Assembly (NCBI RefSeq): GCF_012273515.2
Contig: NZ_CP050975.2
Location: forward strand, 5,022,001-5,086,000
DNA length: 64,000 bases
Reading direction: 5' to 3'
Source: Streptomyces sp. RPA4-2
GTDB lineage: Bacteria; Actinomycetota; Actinomycetes; Streptomycetales; Streptomycetaceae
The translations under genes were made by a program, and so were the position numbers. Under the pieces are notes generated by a model that worked only from the letters and a program-made list of their open reading frames with translations, made no database searches and was not told the origin of the DNA. Below are positions 45,518-53,741 of the stretch, in pieces (the stretch's first letter is position 1; the number at the start of each line of letters is the position of its first letter).

Positions 45518-46303
45518 ATGACGCACGCGAGCGATACGCACAGCAGGCACATGGAGACGCACGACATCGACAGGTACGACGAGCCCGGCACCGACGGAAC
45601 GCACGGCGAGCCCGGCGCACACGCGACGCCCGGCGCCCCCGCGCTGGTGACCAAGGACGGCCTGCCCACCTGGCTCGACCCGGTGGTGCACGCCGTCGAG
45701 ACCGTGGAGCCGCTCCAACTGAGCCGCTTCCTGCCGCCGGCCGACGGCGCGGGACGGCAGTCCGCCGTCCTCGTCCTCTTCGGCGAGGGTGCCCGCGGCC
45801 CCGAACTGCTCCTGATGGAGCGCGCCAGCTCGCTGCGCTCGCACGCCGGACAACCCTCCTTCCCCGGCGGCGCCCTGGACCCCGAGGACGGAGACCCGAA
45901 GGCCGACGGGCCGCTGCGGGCCGCGCTGCGCGAGGCCGAGGAGGAGACCGGGCTCGACCCCGGCGGTGTCCAGCTCTTCGGCGTCCTGCCCAAGCTGTAC
46001 ATCCCGGTGAGCGGCTTCGTGGTCACGCCCGTCCTGGGCTGGTGGCGCGAGCCGACCCCGGTCGGCGTGGTCGATCCGGCCGAGACGGCCCGGGTCTTCA
46101 CGGTCCCCGTGGCGGATCTCACGGACCCCGCGCACCGCGCCACGACCGTGCACCCCAGCGGCCACCGAGGTCCGGCATTCCTGGTCGAATCGGCCCTGGT
46201 GTGGGGGTTCACCGCGGGCATCATCGACCGTCTGCTGCACTTCGCGGGCTGGGAGCTGCCCTGGGACCGCGAGAAGCAGGTCCCGCTCGACTGGCGCGCG
46301 TGA
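45518..46303 (+). CDS. NUDIX hydrolase, CoA pyrophosphatase type
   Basis: 261 residues from ATG 45518 (AACGGGGG 5 nt upstream; GTG 45512 is possible). A 50-residue acidic/His-rich leader precedes the UPF0035-like pattern LLLMERASSLRSHAGQPSFPGGALDPEDGDP and the NUDIX box ALREAEEETGLD. This subfamily (CoAse) splits CoA or acyl-CoA to phosphopantetheine and ADP. The position upstream of MarP is conserved in mycobacteria (Rv3672c-Rv3671c). Confidence 0.9.
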   Translation: MTHASDTHSRHMETHDIDRYDEPGTDGTHGEPGAHATPGAPALVTKDGLPTWLDPVVHAVETVEPLQLSRFLPPADGAGRQSAVLVLFGEGARGPELLLMERASSLRSHAGQPSFPGGALDPEDGDPKADGPLRAALREAEEETGLDPGGVQLFGVLPKLYIPVSGFVVTPVLGWWREPTPVGVVDPAETARVFTVPVADLTDPAHRATTVHPSGHRGPAFLVESALVWGFTAGIIDRLLHFAGWELPWDREKQVPLDWRA

Positions 46304-46307
46304 CAGG

Positions 46308-47516
46308 GTGTCGTTCGTGAACGTGCTGGACATCCTGCTGCTGGTCGCCGCCGTGTGGTTCGCGATCGTGGGCTACCGCCAGGGCTTCGTCGTCGGCATC
46401 CTGTCGGTGATCGGCTTCCTGGGCGGCGGTCTCGTCGCCGTCTACCTGCTCCCCGTCATCTGGGACGCCCTCACCGACGACGCCACGGTCAGTACGACCG
46501 CCGCCGTCGTCGCGGTGGTCGTCGTGATCGTCTGCGCCTCCGTCGGCCAGGCCCTCACCACACACCTGGGCAACAAGCTGCGCCGGTACATCACCTGGTC
46601 CCCGGCCCGCGCCCTGGACGCGACGGGCGGCGCCCTCGTCAACGTCGTCGCGATGCTCCTGGTGGCCTGGCTGATCGGTTCGGCCCTCGCGGGCACGACG
46701 CTGCCGACACTCGGCAAGGAGGTCCGCGGCTCCAAGGTGCTGCTCGGCGTCTCGCGCGCGCTGCCCTCCCGGGCCGACACCTGGTTCGCGGACTTCTCCT
46801 CGGTCCTCGCGCAGAACGGTTTCCCTCAGGTCTTCAGCCCGTTCGCGAACGAACCGATCACCGATGTCCAGCCCCCCGACCCGGCGCTCGCGAACAGCCC
46901 CGTCGCCGTCCGCGCCCGAGATTCCATCGTCAAGGTGATGGGGACCGCGCAGAGTTGCGGCAAGGTCCTGGAGGGCACCGGCTTCGTCTTCGGCAACCGC
47001 CGCGTGATGACCAACGCGCACGTGGTCGGCGGCGTCGACGAGCCCACCGTCCAGATCGGCGGCGAGGGCAGGAAGTACGACGCCAAGGTCGTCCTGTACG
47101 ACTGGCAGCGCGACATCGCCGTCCTCGACGTACCGAACCTGAACGCGCCGGCCCTGCGGTTCACCACCCAGGACGCGGGCAGCGGCGACAACGCGATCGT
47201 CGCCGGCTTCCCGCAGAACGGCGCGTACAACGTCCAACCCGCGCGTGTGCGCGGCCGGATCACGGCCAACGGTCCGGACATCTACCATCGCAAGACCGTG
47301 CGCCGCGACGTCTACTCGCTCTTCGCGACCGTCCGTCAGGGAAACTCGGGCGGCCCGCTGCTGACGCCGGACGGCAAGGTGTACGGAGTGGTCTTCGCGA
47401 AGTCCCTCGACGACGCCAACACCGGATACGCCCTCACCGCCGATGAGGTCCAGCCGGACGTCACCCAGGGGCGTGCGGCCAATCAGCAGGTCGACAGCGA
47501 CAGCTGCGCGCTCTGA
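46308..47516 (+). CDS. MarP-like membrane serine protease
   Basis: 402 residues. Four CvpA-like helices (NVLDILLLVAAVWFAIVGY, GFLGGGLVAVYLLPVIW, STTAAVVAVVVVIVCASV, ALVNVVAMLLVAWLIGS) precede a trypsin-fold protease with His in TNAHVVGG, Asp in RDIAVLDV and Ser in VRQGNSGGPLL. Two Cys (QSCGKV near the start of the domain and DSCAL at the end) could form a redox-sensitive disulfide as in MarP, which protects mycobacteria in acid. GTG 46308, 4 nt after the CoAse stop. Confidence 0.94.
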   Translation: MSFVNVLDILLLVAAVWFAIVGYRQGFVVGILSVIGFLGGGLVAVYLLPVIWDALTDDATVSTTAAVVAVVVVIVCASVGQALTTHLGNKLRRYITWSPARALDATGGALVNVVAMLLVAWLIGSALAGTTLPTLGKEVRGSKVLLGVSRALPSRADTWFADFSSVLAQNGFPQVFSPFANEPITDVQPPDPALANSPVAVRARDSIVKVMGTAQSCGKVLEGTGFVFGNRRVMTNAHVVGGVDEPTVQIGGEGRKYDAKVVLYDWQRDIAVLDVPNLNAPALRFTTQDAGSGDNAIVAGFPQNGAYNVQPARVRGRITANGPDIYHRKTVRRDVYSLFATVRQGNSGGPLLTPDGKVYGVVFAKSLDDANTGYALTADEVQPDVTQGRAANQQVDSDSCAL

Positions 47517-48023
47517 CGGCGACCGCCGATCCCTCCGCCGTCCGCCGCGTCCGTCACACCGCTACGGCGTTCGGCACGTTCCTCGGACCGACCGACCGAC
47601 CGACCCGACGCGTTCGGGTGACCGGATCGTTCGGGTGCGCGGAGTGATCGGAGTGAGCGGGTCGCCGGGTGCGGCGGCGGTTCAGCCGCGTGGATGGCGC
47701 AATCGCACCGAGACCCAGCGGGCCCGACGGCGCAGAATGCGCGGGATTCCCACCTGGAGGCCCGTGCCCGGCAGCTGCGGGGTGCCCCTCTGATGGGAGC
47801 TCAGGCCCGTGGCCGAGCGGCGGTTGCGTGGTGCGTCACTGTAGTCGTGCGTCCAGCCCATACCCCGACGTGTGCCCCTGCCCCAAGGTCGATAACCGCG
47901 CCTCGGGGCCCCAATTGGCCTATGCGCGAGGCATTTGGCTGTTCGTAGGACAGACGTTCCCCTTCGCGTACCGGGCGCGATCGGACGGTTACCGAAGGGG
48001 GTTGCCGACTGGCTGGAAATGAC
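47517..48023. other. 507-bp convergent spacer, no clear gene
   Basis: Between marP-like and the hydrolase gene. Contains a GACC tetranucleotide repeat (about 47588-47604). A plus-strand frame ending at 47793 (VQPRGWRNRTETQRARRRRM) looks basic and structured but has no start signal. TAGGAC near 47947 could be a -10. No strong terminator seen. Confidence 0.35.
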
Positions 48024-48974
48024 CTACCGGTCGGGCTCGGGATCCTTCAGCCAGTTGACGAGTTCGGTCGAGAACGCCACCGGGTCCTCTTCGTGGGGGA
48101 AGTGCCCGAGACCGTCGAACAGCCGCCAGCGGTAGGGCGCTTCGACATACTCCCCGGAGCCCGCGGCACTCCGCGTCCGCATGACCGGGTCGAGCGAGCC
48201 GTGCAGATGCAGCGTCGGCACCCGAACGGGTCGTTTCATGCGCCGGTTGAACTGGATCCCGTCCGGGCGTGCCATGGACCGCACCATCCACCGGTACGGC
48301 TCGACGGAGCAGTGCGCCGTCGAGGGGATGCACATGGCACGGCGGTACGTGTCCACGGCCTCGTCGTCCGGCAGCCGCGGCCCGGACCACTCCCGCAGCA
48401 GACGGCCCACCAGGGCACCGTCGTCCGCGACGAGTTGGCGCTCGGGAATCCAGGGCCGCTGGAACCCCCAGATGTACGAACTCGCGGAGGTCTGCCGGAC
48501 GTCGGAGAGCATCGCCGAACGCCAGCGCCGGGGGTGCGGCATCGAGGAGACGACGAGCCGGCGCACCAGCTTGGGGCGCATCACGGCCGCCGTCCACGCC
48601 AGATACCCGCCCAGATCGTGCCCGACCAGCGCGGCGTCGGGCTCACCGAGGGACCGTACGACCCCGGTGATGTCGAGTGCGAGGTTGGCGGGGTCGTAAC
48701 CGCGCGGTGTGCGATCGCTCCCGCCGACGCCCCGCAGATCCATGGCCACGGCACGGAACCCGGCGTCGGCGAGCGCCACCAGCTGCCGGCGCCAGGTCCA
48801 CCAGAACTGGGGGAACCCGTGCAGCAGCAGGACCAGGGGCCCGTCGCCCATCTCGGCGATGTGGAAGCGTGCGCCGTTGGCGGCGACGTCCCGGTGGGTC
48901 ACCTCTTGGGCGCCGGGGATGTCGAGGCGTACGACCGAGGTGGGTTGCGCCGAAGGTGTGGCGGGGTCCGTCAT
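48024..48974 (-). CDS. Alpha/beta hydrolase, epoxide hydrolase-like
   Basis: 316 residues. HGFPQFWWTWRRQL oxyanion region, nucleophile Asp in VGHDLGGYLAW, acid in HGSLDPV, His in GLGHFPHEE: the haloalkane dehalogenase/epoxide hydrolase pattern with Asp nucleophile. Its position after MarP corresponds to ephE in mycobacteria. Substrate unknown. Overlaps the holin-like gene by 4 nt. Confidence 0.9.
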   Translation of the reverse strand: MTDPATPSAQPTSVVRLDIPGAQEVTHRDVAANGARFHIAEMGDGPLVLLLHGFPQFWWTWRRQLVALADAGFRAVAMDLRGVGGSDRTPRGYDPANLALDITGVVRSLGEPDAALVGHDLGGYLAWTAAVMRPKLVRRLVVSSMPHPRRWRSAMLSDVRQTSASSYIWGFQRPWIPERQLVADDGALVGRLLREWSGPRLPDDEAVDTYRRAMCIPSTAHCSVEPYRWMVRSMARPDGIQFNRRMKRPVRVPTLHLHGSLDPVMRTRSAAGSGEYVEAPYRWRLFDGLGHFPHEEDPVAFSTELVNWLKDPEPDR

Positions 48975-49447
48975 GAGGATGAGCGTGCCACAGCTTCCAG
49001 GCCGTCCTCGACCGGCGCCGGCCGGGGGTGCGGCTTGGCGTTGTGCAGGACGCCCGCCGTCTCCTTCACCGAAGCGGCGACCTTCTGCGGTCCCTTGCCC
49101 TTCTTGGCCTTCTTCGCGAAGACCACACCGATCAGCGCGAGGACGGCGGCGACCAGCACGTTCGCCGCGAACGACAGGACGAAGCAGATCGCGAGGTTCC
49201 AGTCGGTCCAGGTCCGGATGCCGTACGCCAGCGCGAAGCTCAGCATGGGGAGGGAGAAGATCAGCACCGCCCCGGCCGCCGCGAACGCGCCACCGCTGAC
49301 CCCACCGCGCTTGACGTCCCGCTTGAGCTGCGCCTTCGCCAGTGCGATCTCGTCGTGCACCAGTGCGGACATCTCGGTCGTCGCCGAGGCGAACAGCTGA
49401 CCGACGCTGCGTTCGGCGCCGACCGGGCTGCCGTCGGGTGCGCTCAT
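48971..49447 (-). CDS. Phage-holin-family (Act_holin-like) membrane protein
   Basis: 158 residues from ATG 49447 (MSAPDGSPVGAERSVG; AGAGGGAGT upstream). An N-terminal amphipathic region (LFASATTEMSALVHDEIALAKAQLKRDVKRG) precedes two helices (AFAAAGAVLIFSLPMLSFAL, NLAICFVLSFAANVLVAAVLALIGVVF) and a basic tail. This actinobacterial family is named after holins, but it sits in core chromosome beside the hydrolase, so a lysis role is unlikely. Confidence 0.88.
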   Translation of the reverse strand: MSAPDGSPVGAERSVGQLFASATTEMSALVHDEIALAKAQLKRDVKRGGVSGGAFAAAGAVLIFSLPMLSFALAYGIRTWTDWNLAICFVLSFAANVLVAAVLALIGVVFAKKAKKGKGPQKVAASVKETAGVLHNAKPHPRPAPVEDGLEAVARSSS

Positions 49448-49514
49448 CGCGGACTCCCTCTTCTGCATATGTGTACCGTCTGGCTTCTGCGGGTGTTTGT
49501 GTCGTCTGGTCAGA

Positions 49515-50924
49515 TCATGCCGGACGGTCGTTCTCCTCGCTTGCCCCGCCCGTTACTTCGGCAAGCCTTCGGTGCTCGGCGGCCTTCCGTTCGTGGATCT
49601 CGGCCATCCGCAGGTGGTACGCCGGGTTGTCCTGTTCGTAGATGTCGGGGATGCCGTCGCTGTCCTCGTCGCGCTCCTCCGCCTCGCACAGCGCACGGTA
49701 CTTGGCGTTGCGTATCTTCAGCAGCGCCGTGGCGAGTACGGCGGCGACGAGCGAGCCCACCAGGACGGCGGCCTTGACCTCGTCGGTGAGCACCGGGTCC
49801 TTGGCGAAGGCCAGTTCGCCGATGAGCAGGGAGACGGTGAAGCCGATTCCGGCGAGGCTCGCGACGGCGAAGACGTCGGGCCAGGCGAGCTCGTCGCTGA
49901 GTGAGGCCCTGGTGAACCGGGCCGTGAGCCAGGTGCCGCCGAAGACGCCGACGGACTTGCCGACGACGAGTCCGAGGACGACACCCAGCGTCTCGGGTCG
50001 GGTGAACACGTCCCCCAGCGCTCCGCCCGAGACCACGACACCCGCGCTGAACAGCGCGAACAGCGGCACGGCGAGTCCGGCGGAAAGGGGCCGCACGAGA
50101 TGCTCCACGTGCTCGCCGGGCGAGTGCTCCTCGCCCTCGTGCCGGTGGCAGCGCAGCATCAGGCCCATGGCGACACCGGCGATCGTGGCGTGGATGCCGC
50201 TGTTGTACATCAGCCCCCAGATGGCGAGGGCGAGTGGCACGTACACGTACCAGCCTCGTACGCCCTTGCGCAGCAGCACCCAGAACACACCGAGCCCGGC
50301 GACGGCGCCGCCGAGCGCCGCGAAGTCGAGGGTGTCGGTGAAGAAGACCGCGATGATCAGGATCGCGAGCAGGTCGTCCACGACGGCGAGGGTGAGCAGG
50401 AAGGCGCGCAGGGCGGACGGCAGGGACGTGCCGATGACCGCGAGCACGGCGAGCGCGAAGGCGATGTCGGTGGCGGTCGGCACGGCCCAGCCGGCCAGGG
50501 ATCCTTCGCCCGCGGCGTTGGTGAGGACGTAGACGAGCGCGGGTACGGCCATTCCGCAGACCGCGGCGGCGACCGGCAGCAGCGCGGCCTTCGGGTCGCG
50601 CAGGTCCCCCGCCACCAGTTCGCGCTTGAGTTCGATACCGGCGACGAAGAAGAACACGGCGAGCAGTCCGTCGGCCGCCCAGTGCCGCACGGACAGGTTC
50701 AGTCCGAGGGTCGCGGGTCCGAAGTGGAAGTCGCCCACGGCGGCGTAGCTGTCCCGCAGGGAGGTGTTGGCCCAGACCAGCGCGGCGATCGCGGCGACGA
50801 GCAGGAGCACGCCGCCGACGGTCTCGGTGCGCAGCGCCTCCGCCACGAAGTTCCGCTCGGGCAGGGACAGCCGTCCGAAGAACCTGCGGTTGCTGGTGGT
50901 GCTGCTGGGACGGGGCGCGGCCAC
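49515..50924 (-). CDS. nhaA: Na+/H+ antiporter NhaA
   Basis: 469 residues; 11-12 helices, with the functional pair Asp-Asp in LAVVDDLLAILIIAVFF and VPTATDIAFALAV. Exports Na+ in exchange for protons. Beyond the usual NhaA end (about residue 412) is a hydrophilic tail with DEDSDGIPD (419-427), an EF-hand/TSP3-like Ca-binding loop, then a helical EIHERKAAEHRRLAEV. GTG 50924 with GGAGG 9 nt upstream. Confidence 0.94.
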   Translation of the reverse strand: MAAPRPSSTTSNRRFFGRLSLPERNFVAEALRTETVGGVLLLVAAIAALVWANTSLRDSYAAVGDFHFGPATLGLNLSVRHWAADGLLAVFFFVAGIELKRELVAGDLRDPKAALLPVAAAVCGMAVPALVYVLTNAAGEGSLAGWAVPTATDIAFALAVLAVIGTSLPSALRAFLLTLAVVDDLLAILIIAVFFTDTLDFAALGGAVAGLGVFWVLLRKGVRGWYVYVPLALAIWGLMYNSGIHATIAGVAMGLMLRCHRHEGEEHSPGEHVEHLVRPLSAGLAVPLFALFSAGVVVSGGALGDVFTRPETLGVVLGLVVGKSVGVFGGTWLTARFTRASLSDELAWPDVFAVASLAGIGFTVSLLIGELAFAKDPVLTDEVKAAVLVGSLVAAVLATALLKIRNAKYRALCEAEERDEDSDGIPDIYEQDNPAYHLRMAEIHERKAAEHRRLAEVTGGASEENDRPA

Positions 50925-51018
50925 GGCGGGGACCTCCGGGTCGGTACGACTCGCTGACGACCGTCAGGCGGGTCGCCGACGACGTTGCCGACCAGACTTC
51001 CCGGCACACCCTGAGGCC

Positions 51019-53136
51019 TCAGTTTACCTTGTCATTACAGACCGATAATGCGCCATACGGACATATGGGGTGGAGGTGTTCCCGGGGGGAGGGTGCGGGG
51101 GCACGGATGTGGGCGCAGGGGTGTGGGGGCACGCGCGGTGCCCCCACACCGAAAAGCGGGGCGGGAGGGAGGGGGTCCTCAGTCCTCGCTGGTGCCGCCG
51201 GCAGCTTCTCCTGGATCAGCTCCATCACCGTGGAGTCCGTGAGGGTCGTGACGTCACCCAGTTCGCGGTTCTCGGCGACGTCGCGCAGCAGGCGGCGCAT
51301 GATCTTGCCGGACCGCGTCTTGGGCAGTTCGGCGACCGGGAGGACCCGCTTGGGCTTGGCGATCGGGCCGAGGGTCGCGCCGACGTGGTTGCGCAGGTCG
51401 GCGACGAGCCCTTCGTCGTCGGCGGACGCCGTGCCGCGCAGGATGACGAACGCGACGATGGCCTGTCCGGTCGTCTCGTCCGCCGCGCCCACGACGGCCG
51501 CCTCGGCGACCGACGGGTGCGACACGAGGGCGGATTCGACCTCGGTCGTCGAGATGTTGTGGCCGGACACGAGCATCACGTCGTCGACGCGGCCCAGCAG
51601 CCAGATGTCGCCGTCCTCGTCCTTCTTGGCACCGTCACCGGCGAAGTACTTGCCCTCGAAACGCGACCAATAGGTGTCGAGGAACCGCTGGTCGTCGCGC
51701 CAGATCGTCCGCAGCATCGACGGCCACGGCTCGGTCAGCACGAGGTACCCGCCGCCTCCGTTGGGAACCTCCCGGGCCTCGTCGTCGACGACCGTCGCCG
51801 AGATGCCCGGCAGCGGCCGCTGTGCCGACCCCGGCTTGGTCTCGGTGACCCCCGGCAGCGGCGAGATCATCATGGCGCCGGTCTCGGTCTGCCACCACGT
51901 GTCCACGATCGGCGTCCGGTCCGCCCCGATGTGCTTGCGGTACCAGATCCAGGCCTCGGGGTTGATCGGCTCACCGACGGACCCGAGGACCCGCAGCGAG
52001 GACAGGTCGAACTTCGCGGGGATGTCGTCGCCCCACTTCATGAACGTACGGATCGCGGTGGGCGCGGTGTAGAGAATCGTCACCCCGTACTTCTGCACGA
52101 TCTCCCAGAACCGCCCCTGGTGCGGGGTGTCCGGCGTCCCCTCGTACATCACCTGCGTCGCACCGTTCGAGAGCGGTCCGTACGTGATGTACGAGTGCCC
52201 GGTGACCCAGCCGATGTCGGCCGTGCACCAGTACACGTCGGTCTCCGGCTTGAGGTCGAAGACGGCGTGGTGGGTGTACGAGGCCTGCGTGAGGTAGCCA
52301 CCCGAGGTGTGCAGGATGCCCTTCGGCTTTCCCGTCGTCCCGGACGTGTACAGGATGAACAGCGGCTGCTCGGCGTCGAACGCCTCCGGCGTGTGCTCGG
52401 TGGACTGGCGGTCGACGATCTCGTGCCACCAGACGTCGCGGCCCTCGGTCCAGTCGACCTCCTGACCGGTACGGCGTACCACCAGCACCTTGTCGACCCC
52501 GTCGACCCGGCACACCGCGTCGTCCACGGCCGGCTTGAGCGCGGACGGCTTGCCGCGGCGGTAACCGCCGTCGGAGGTGATGACCAGCTTGGCGTCGGCG
52601 TCCTGGATGCGGGTGGCGATCGCGTCCGCGGAGAACCCGCCGAAGACGACCGAATGCGCGGCTCCGATCCGGGCGCAGGCCAGCATCGCGACGACGGCCT
52701 CGGGGATCATCGGCAGATAGACGGCGACCCGGTCGCCCTTGCCCACGCCCAGCTCGGTCAGGGCATTGGCGGCCTTGGACACCTCGTCCTTCAGCTCGGC
52801 GTAGGTGATCGCGCGGCTGTCGCCCGGCTCGCCCTCGAAGTGGAGGGCGACGCGGTCACCGTTCCCGGCCTCCACGTGCCGGTCCACGCAGTTGTACGCG
52901 ACGTTCAGCTTCCCGTCGGCGAACCACTTGGCGAACGGCGGGTTCGACCAGTCCAGCGTCTCGGTCGGCTCGGTGGCCCAGGTCAGGCGGCGGGCCTGCT
53001 CGGCCCAGAAGCCGAGCCTGTCAGCCTTGGCCTGCTCATACGCCTCCGCGGTGACGTTGGCGTTCGCTGCCAGGTCGGCGGGCGGCGCGAACCTGCGCTC
53101 TTCCTTCAGCAGGTTGGCCAGGCTTTCGTTGCTCAC
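51019..53136 (-). CDS. acs: Acetyl-CoA synthetase, 3' end apparently frameshifted
   Basis: GTG 53136 ([15 protein letters not shown]) with GGGAGA upstream. Acetate + ATP + CoA to acetyl-CoA. Adenylation motif [20 protein letters not shown], and the regulatory acetylated Lys in [12 protein letters not shown]. As read, the protein is 705 residues and ends in an odd Pro-rich tail. One base added near 51187-51195 would restore ...SED-stop at 51179 and the normal 652 residues. The strong hairpin at 51121-51149 lies inside the extension, which argues the extension is not native. A DasR-like site lies upstream (about 53224-53237). Confidence 0.95.
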   Translation of the reverse strand: MSNESLANLLKEERRFAPPADLAANANVTAEAYEQAKADRLGFWAEQARRLTWATEPTETLDWSNPPFAKWFADGKLNVAYNCVDRHVEAGNGDRVALHFEGEPGDSRAITYAELKDEVSKAANALTELGVGKGDRVAVYLPMIPEAVVAMLACARIGAAHSVVFGGFSADAIATRIQDADAKLVITSDGGYRRGKPSALKPAVDDAVCRVDGVDKVLVVRRTGQEVDWTEGRDVWWHEIVDRQSTEHTPEAFDAEQPLFILYTSGTTGKPKGILHTSGGYLTQASYTHHAVFDLKPETDVYWCTADIGWVTGHSYITYGPLSNGATQVMYEGTPDTPHQGRFWEIVQKYGVTILYTAPTAIRTFMKWGDDIPAKFDLSSLRVLGSVGEPINPEAWIWYRKHIGADRTPIVDTWWQTETGAMMISPLPGVTETKPGSAQRPLPGISATVVDDEAREVPNGGGGYLVLTEPWPSMLRTIWRDDQRFLDTYWSRFEGKYFAGDGAKKDEDGDIWLLGRVDDVMLVSGHNISTTEVESALVSHPSVAEAAVVGAADETTGQAIVAFVILRGTASADDEGLVADLRNHVGATLGPIAKPKRVLPVAELPKTRSGKIMRRLLRDVAENRELGDVTTLTDSTVMELIQEKLPAAPARTEDPLPPAPLFGVGAPRVPPHPCAHIRAPAPSPREHLHPICPYGALSVCNDKVN
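51121..51149 (-). terminator. Perfect 12-bp hairpin terminator of acs
   Basis: GTGTGGGGGCAC (51121-51132), loop GCGCG, GTGCCCCCACAC (51138-51149). It lies 30 nt beyond the expected acs stop at 51179, but within the frame as read. Confidence 0.75.
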
Positions 53137-53741
53137 GACATCTCCCTTTCCCAGGGTGTCCGTTGTGTCCCAGGCCACAGCTCATCAGACCAGGGGCCTC
53201 GATGACAAGGGCCGGTCTCAAATTGGTTTAGACCTGTTAGAGGTCTGGGCTTGTTCAGTGGTCCTTCAGTGTTCCTTCAGTGGTTCTTCCGCGTCCTTCA
53301 GGGGTGCGCCTCGGACCGGGAGCCGGGCAGCCGACAGTGAGACCGGCTCGGCACCGGCGCCGCTTCCACTCCGTTACGGGTCCGCTCCCACGCGGCAGCG
53401 ACTTCGTACCCCGAGGCACGGACGGCCCCTTGTCCGGGTTCACTCGACGACGCACGCCGGCAACGAAGGCGGCGCGGACCGGAACACGTTCGGACAGGCG
53501 CGAGATCGACCCGGACGGGCGGGCGGCGCGGAGGCCGGTCGGGTGGAGGCCGGTGGCGTTGCGACCGGTGGCGTGAAGACCCGTGGCGTGAAGGCCGGCG
53601 GCCGGCGGCGCGGCCCACCGGTGCGTACGCGCGCCGACGGCGCGCCGCACCTCAGCCGAATACGCCCGTTCGGCCCGCGCTCCACAGGGCCGGGCACATG
53701 GTGCGCGGCCCCGCCGACCGGGGCCGCGCACCACGGCGGGC
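53137..53741. other. 605-bp spacer upstream of acs
   Basis: Apart from the operator-like palindromes, there are three 11-bp CAGTGGTCCTT-type tandem repeats (53256-53290) and degenerate GGTGGCGTGAAG repeats (about 53540-53605). Open frames on both strands look like compositional shadows. No gene recognised. Confidence 0.4.
53224..53246. promoter_or_regulatory. Operator-like palindromes upstream of acs
   Basis: TGGTTTAGACCT (from about 53225) matches 10 of 12 positions of the DasR element core TGGTCTAGACCA. It overlaps a second perfect repeat AGACCT-GTTAG-AGGTCT (53230-53246). A GntR-type regulator is plausible; binding is unproven. Confidence 0.4.

Noticed and set aside
47443..47793. Small basic ORF after marP-like gene
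   Set aside because: Overlaps the MarP frame, lacks a start signal, and no homologue comes to mind.
51070..53205. 711-codon open frame opposite acs
   Set aside because: Antisense to complete acetyl-CoA synthetase motifs.
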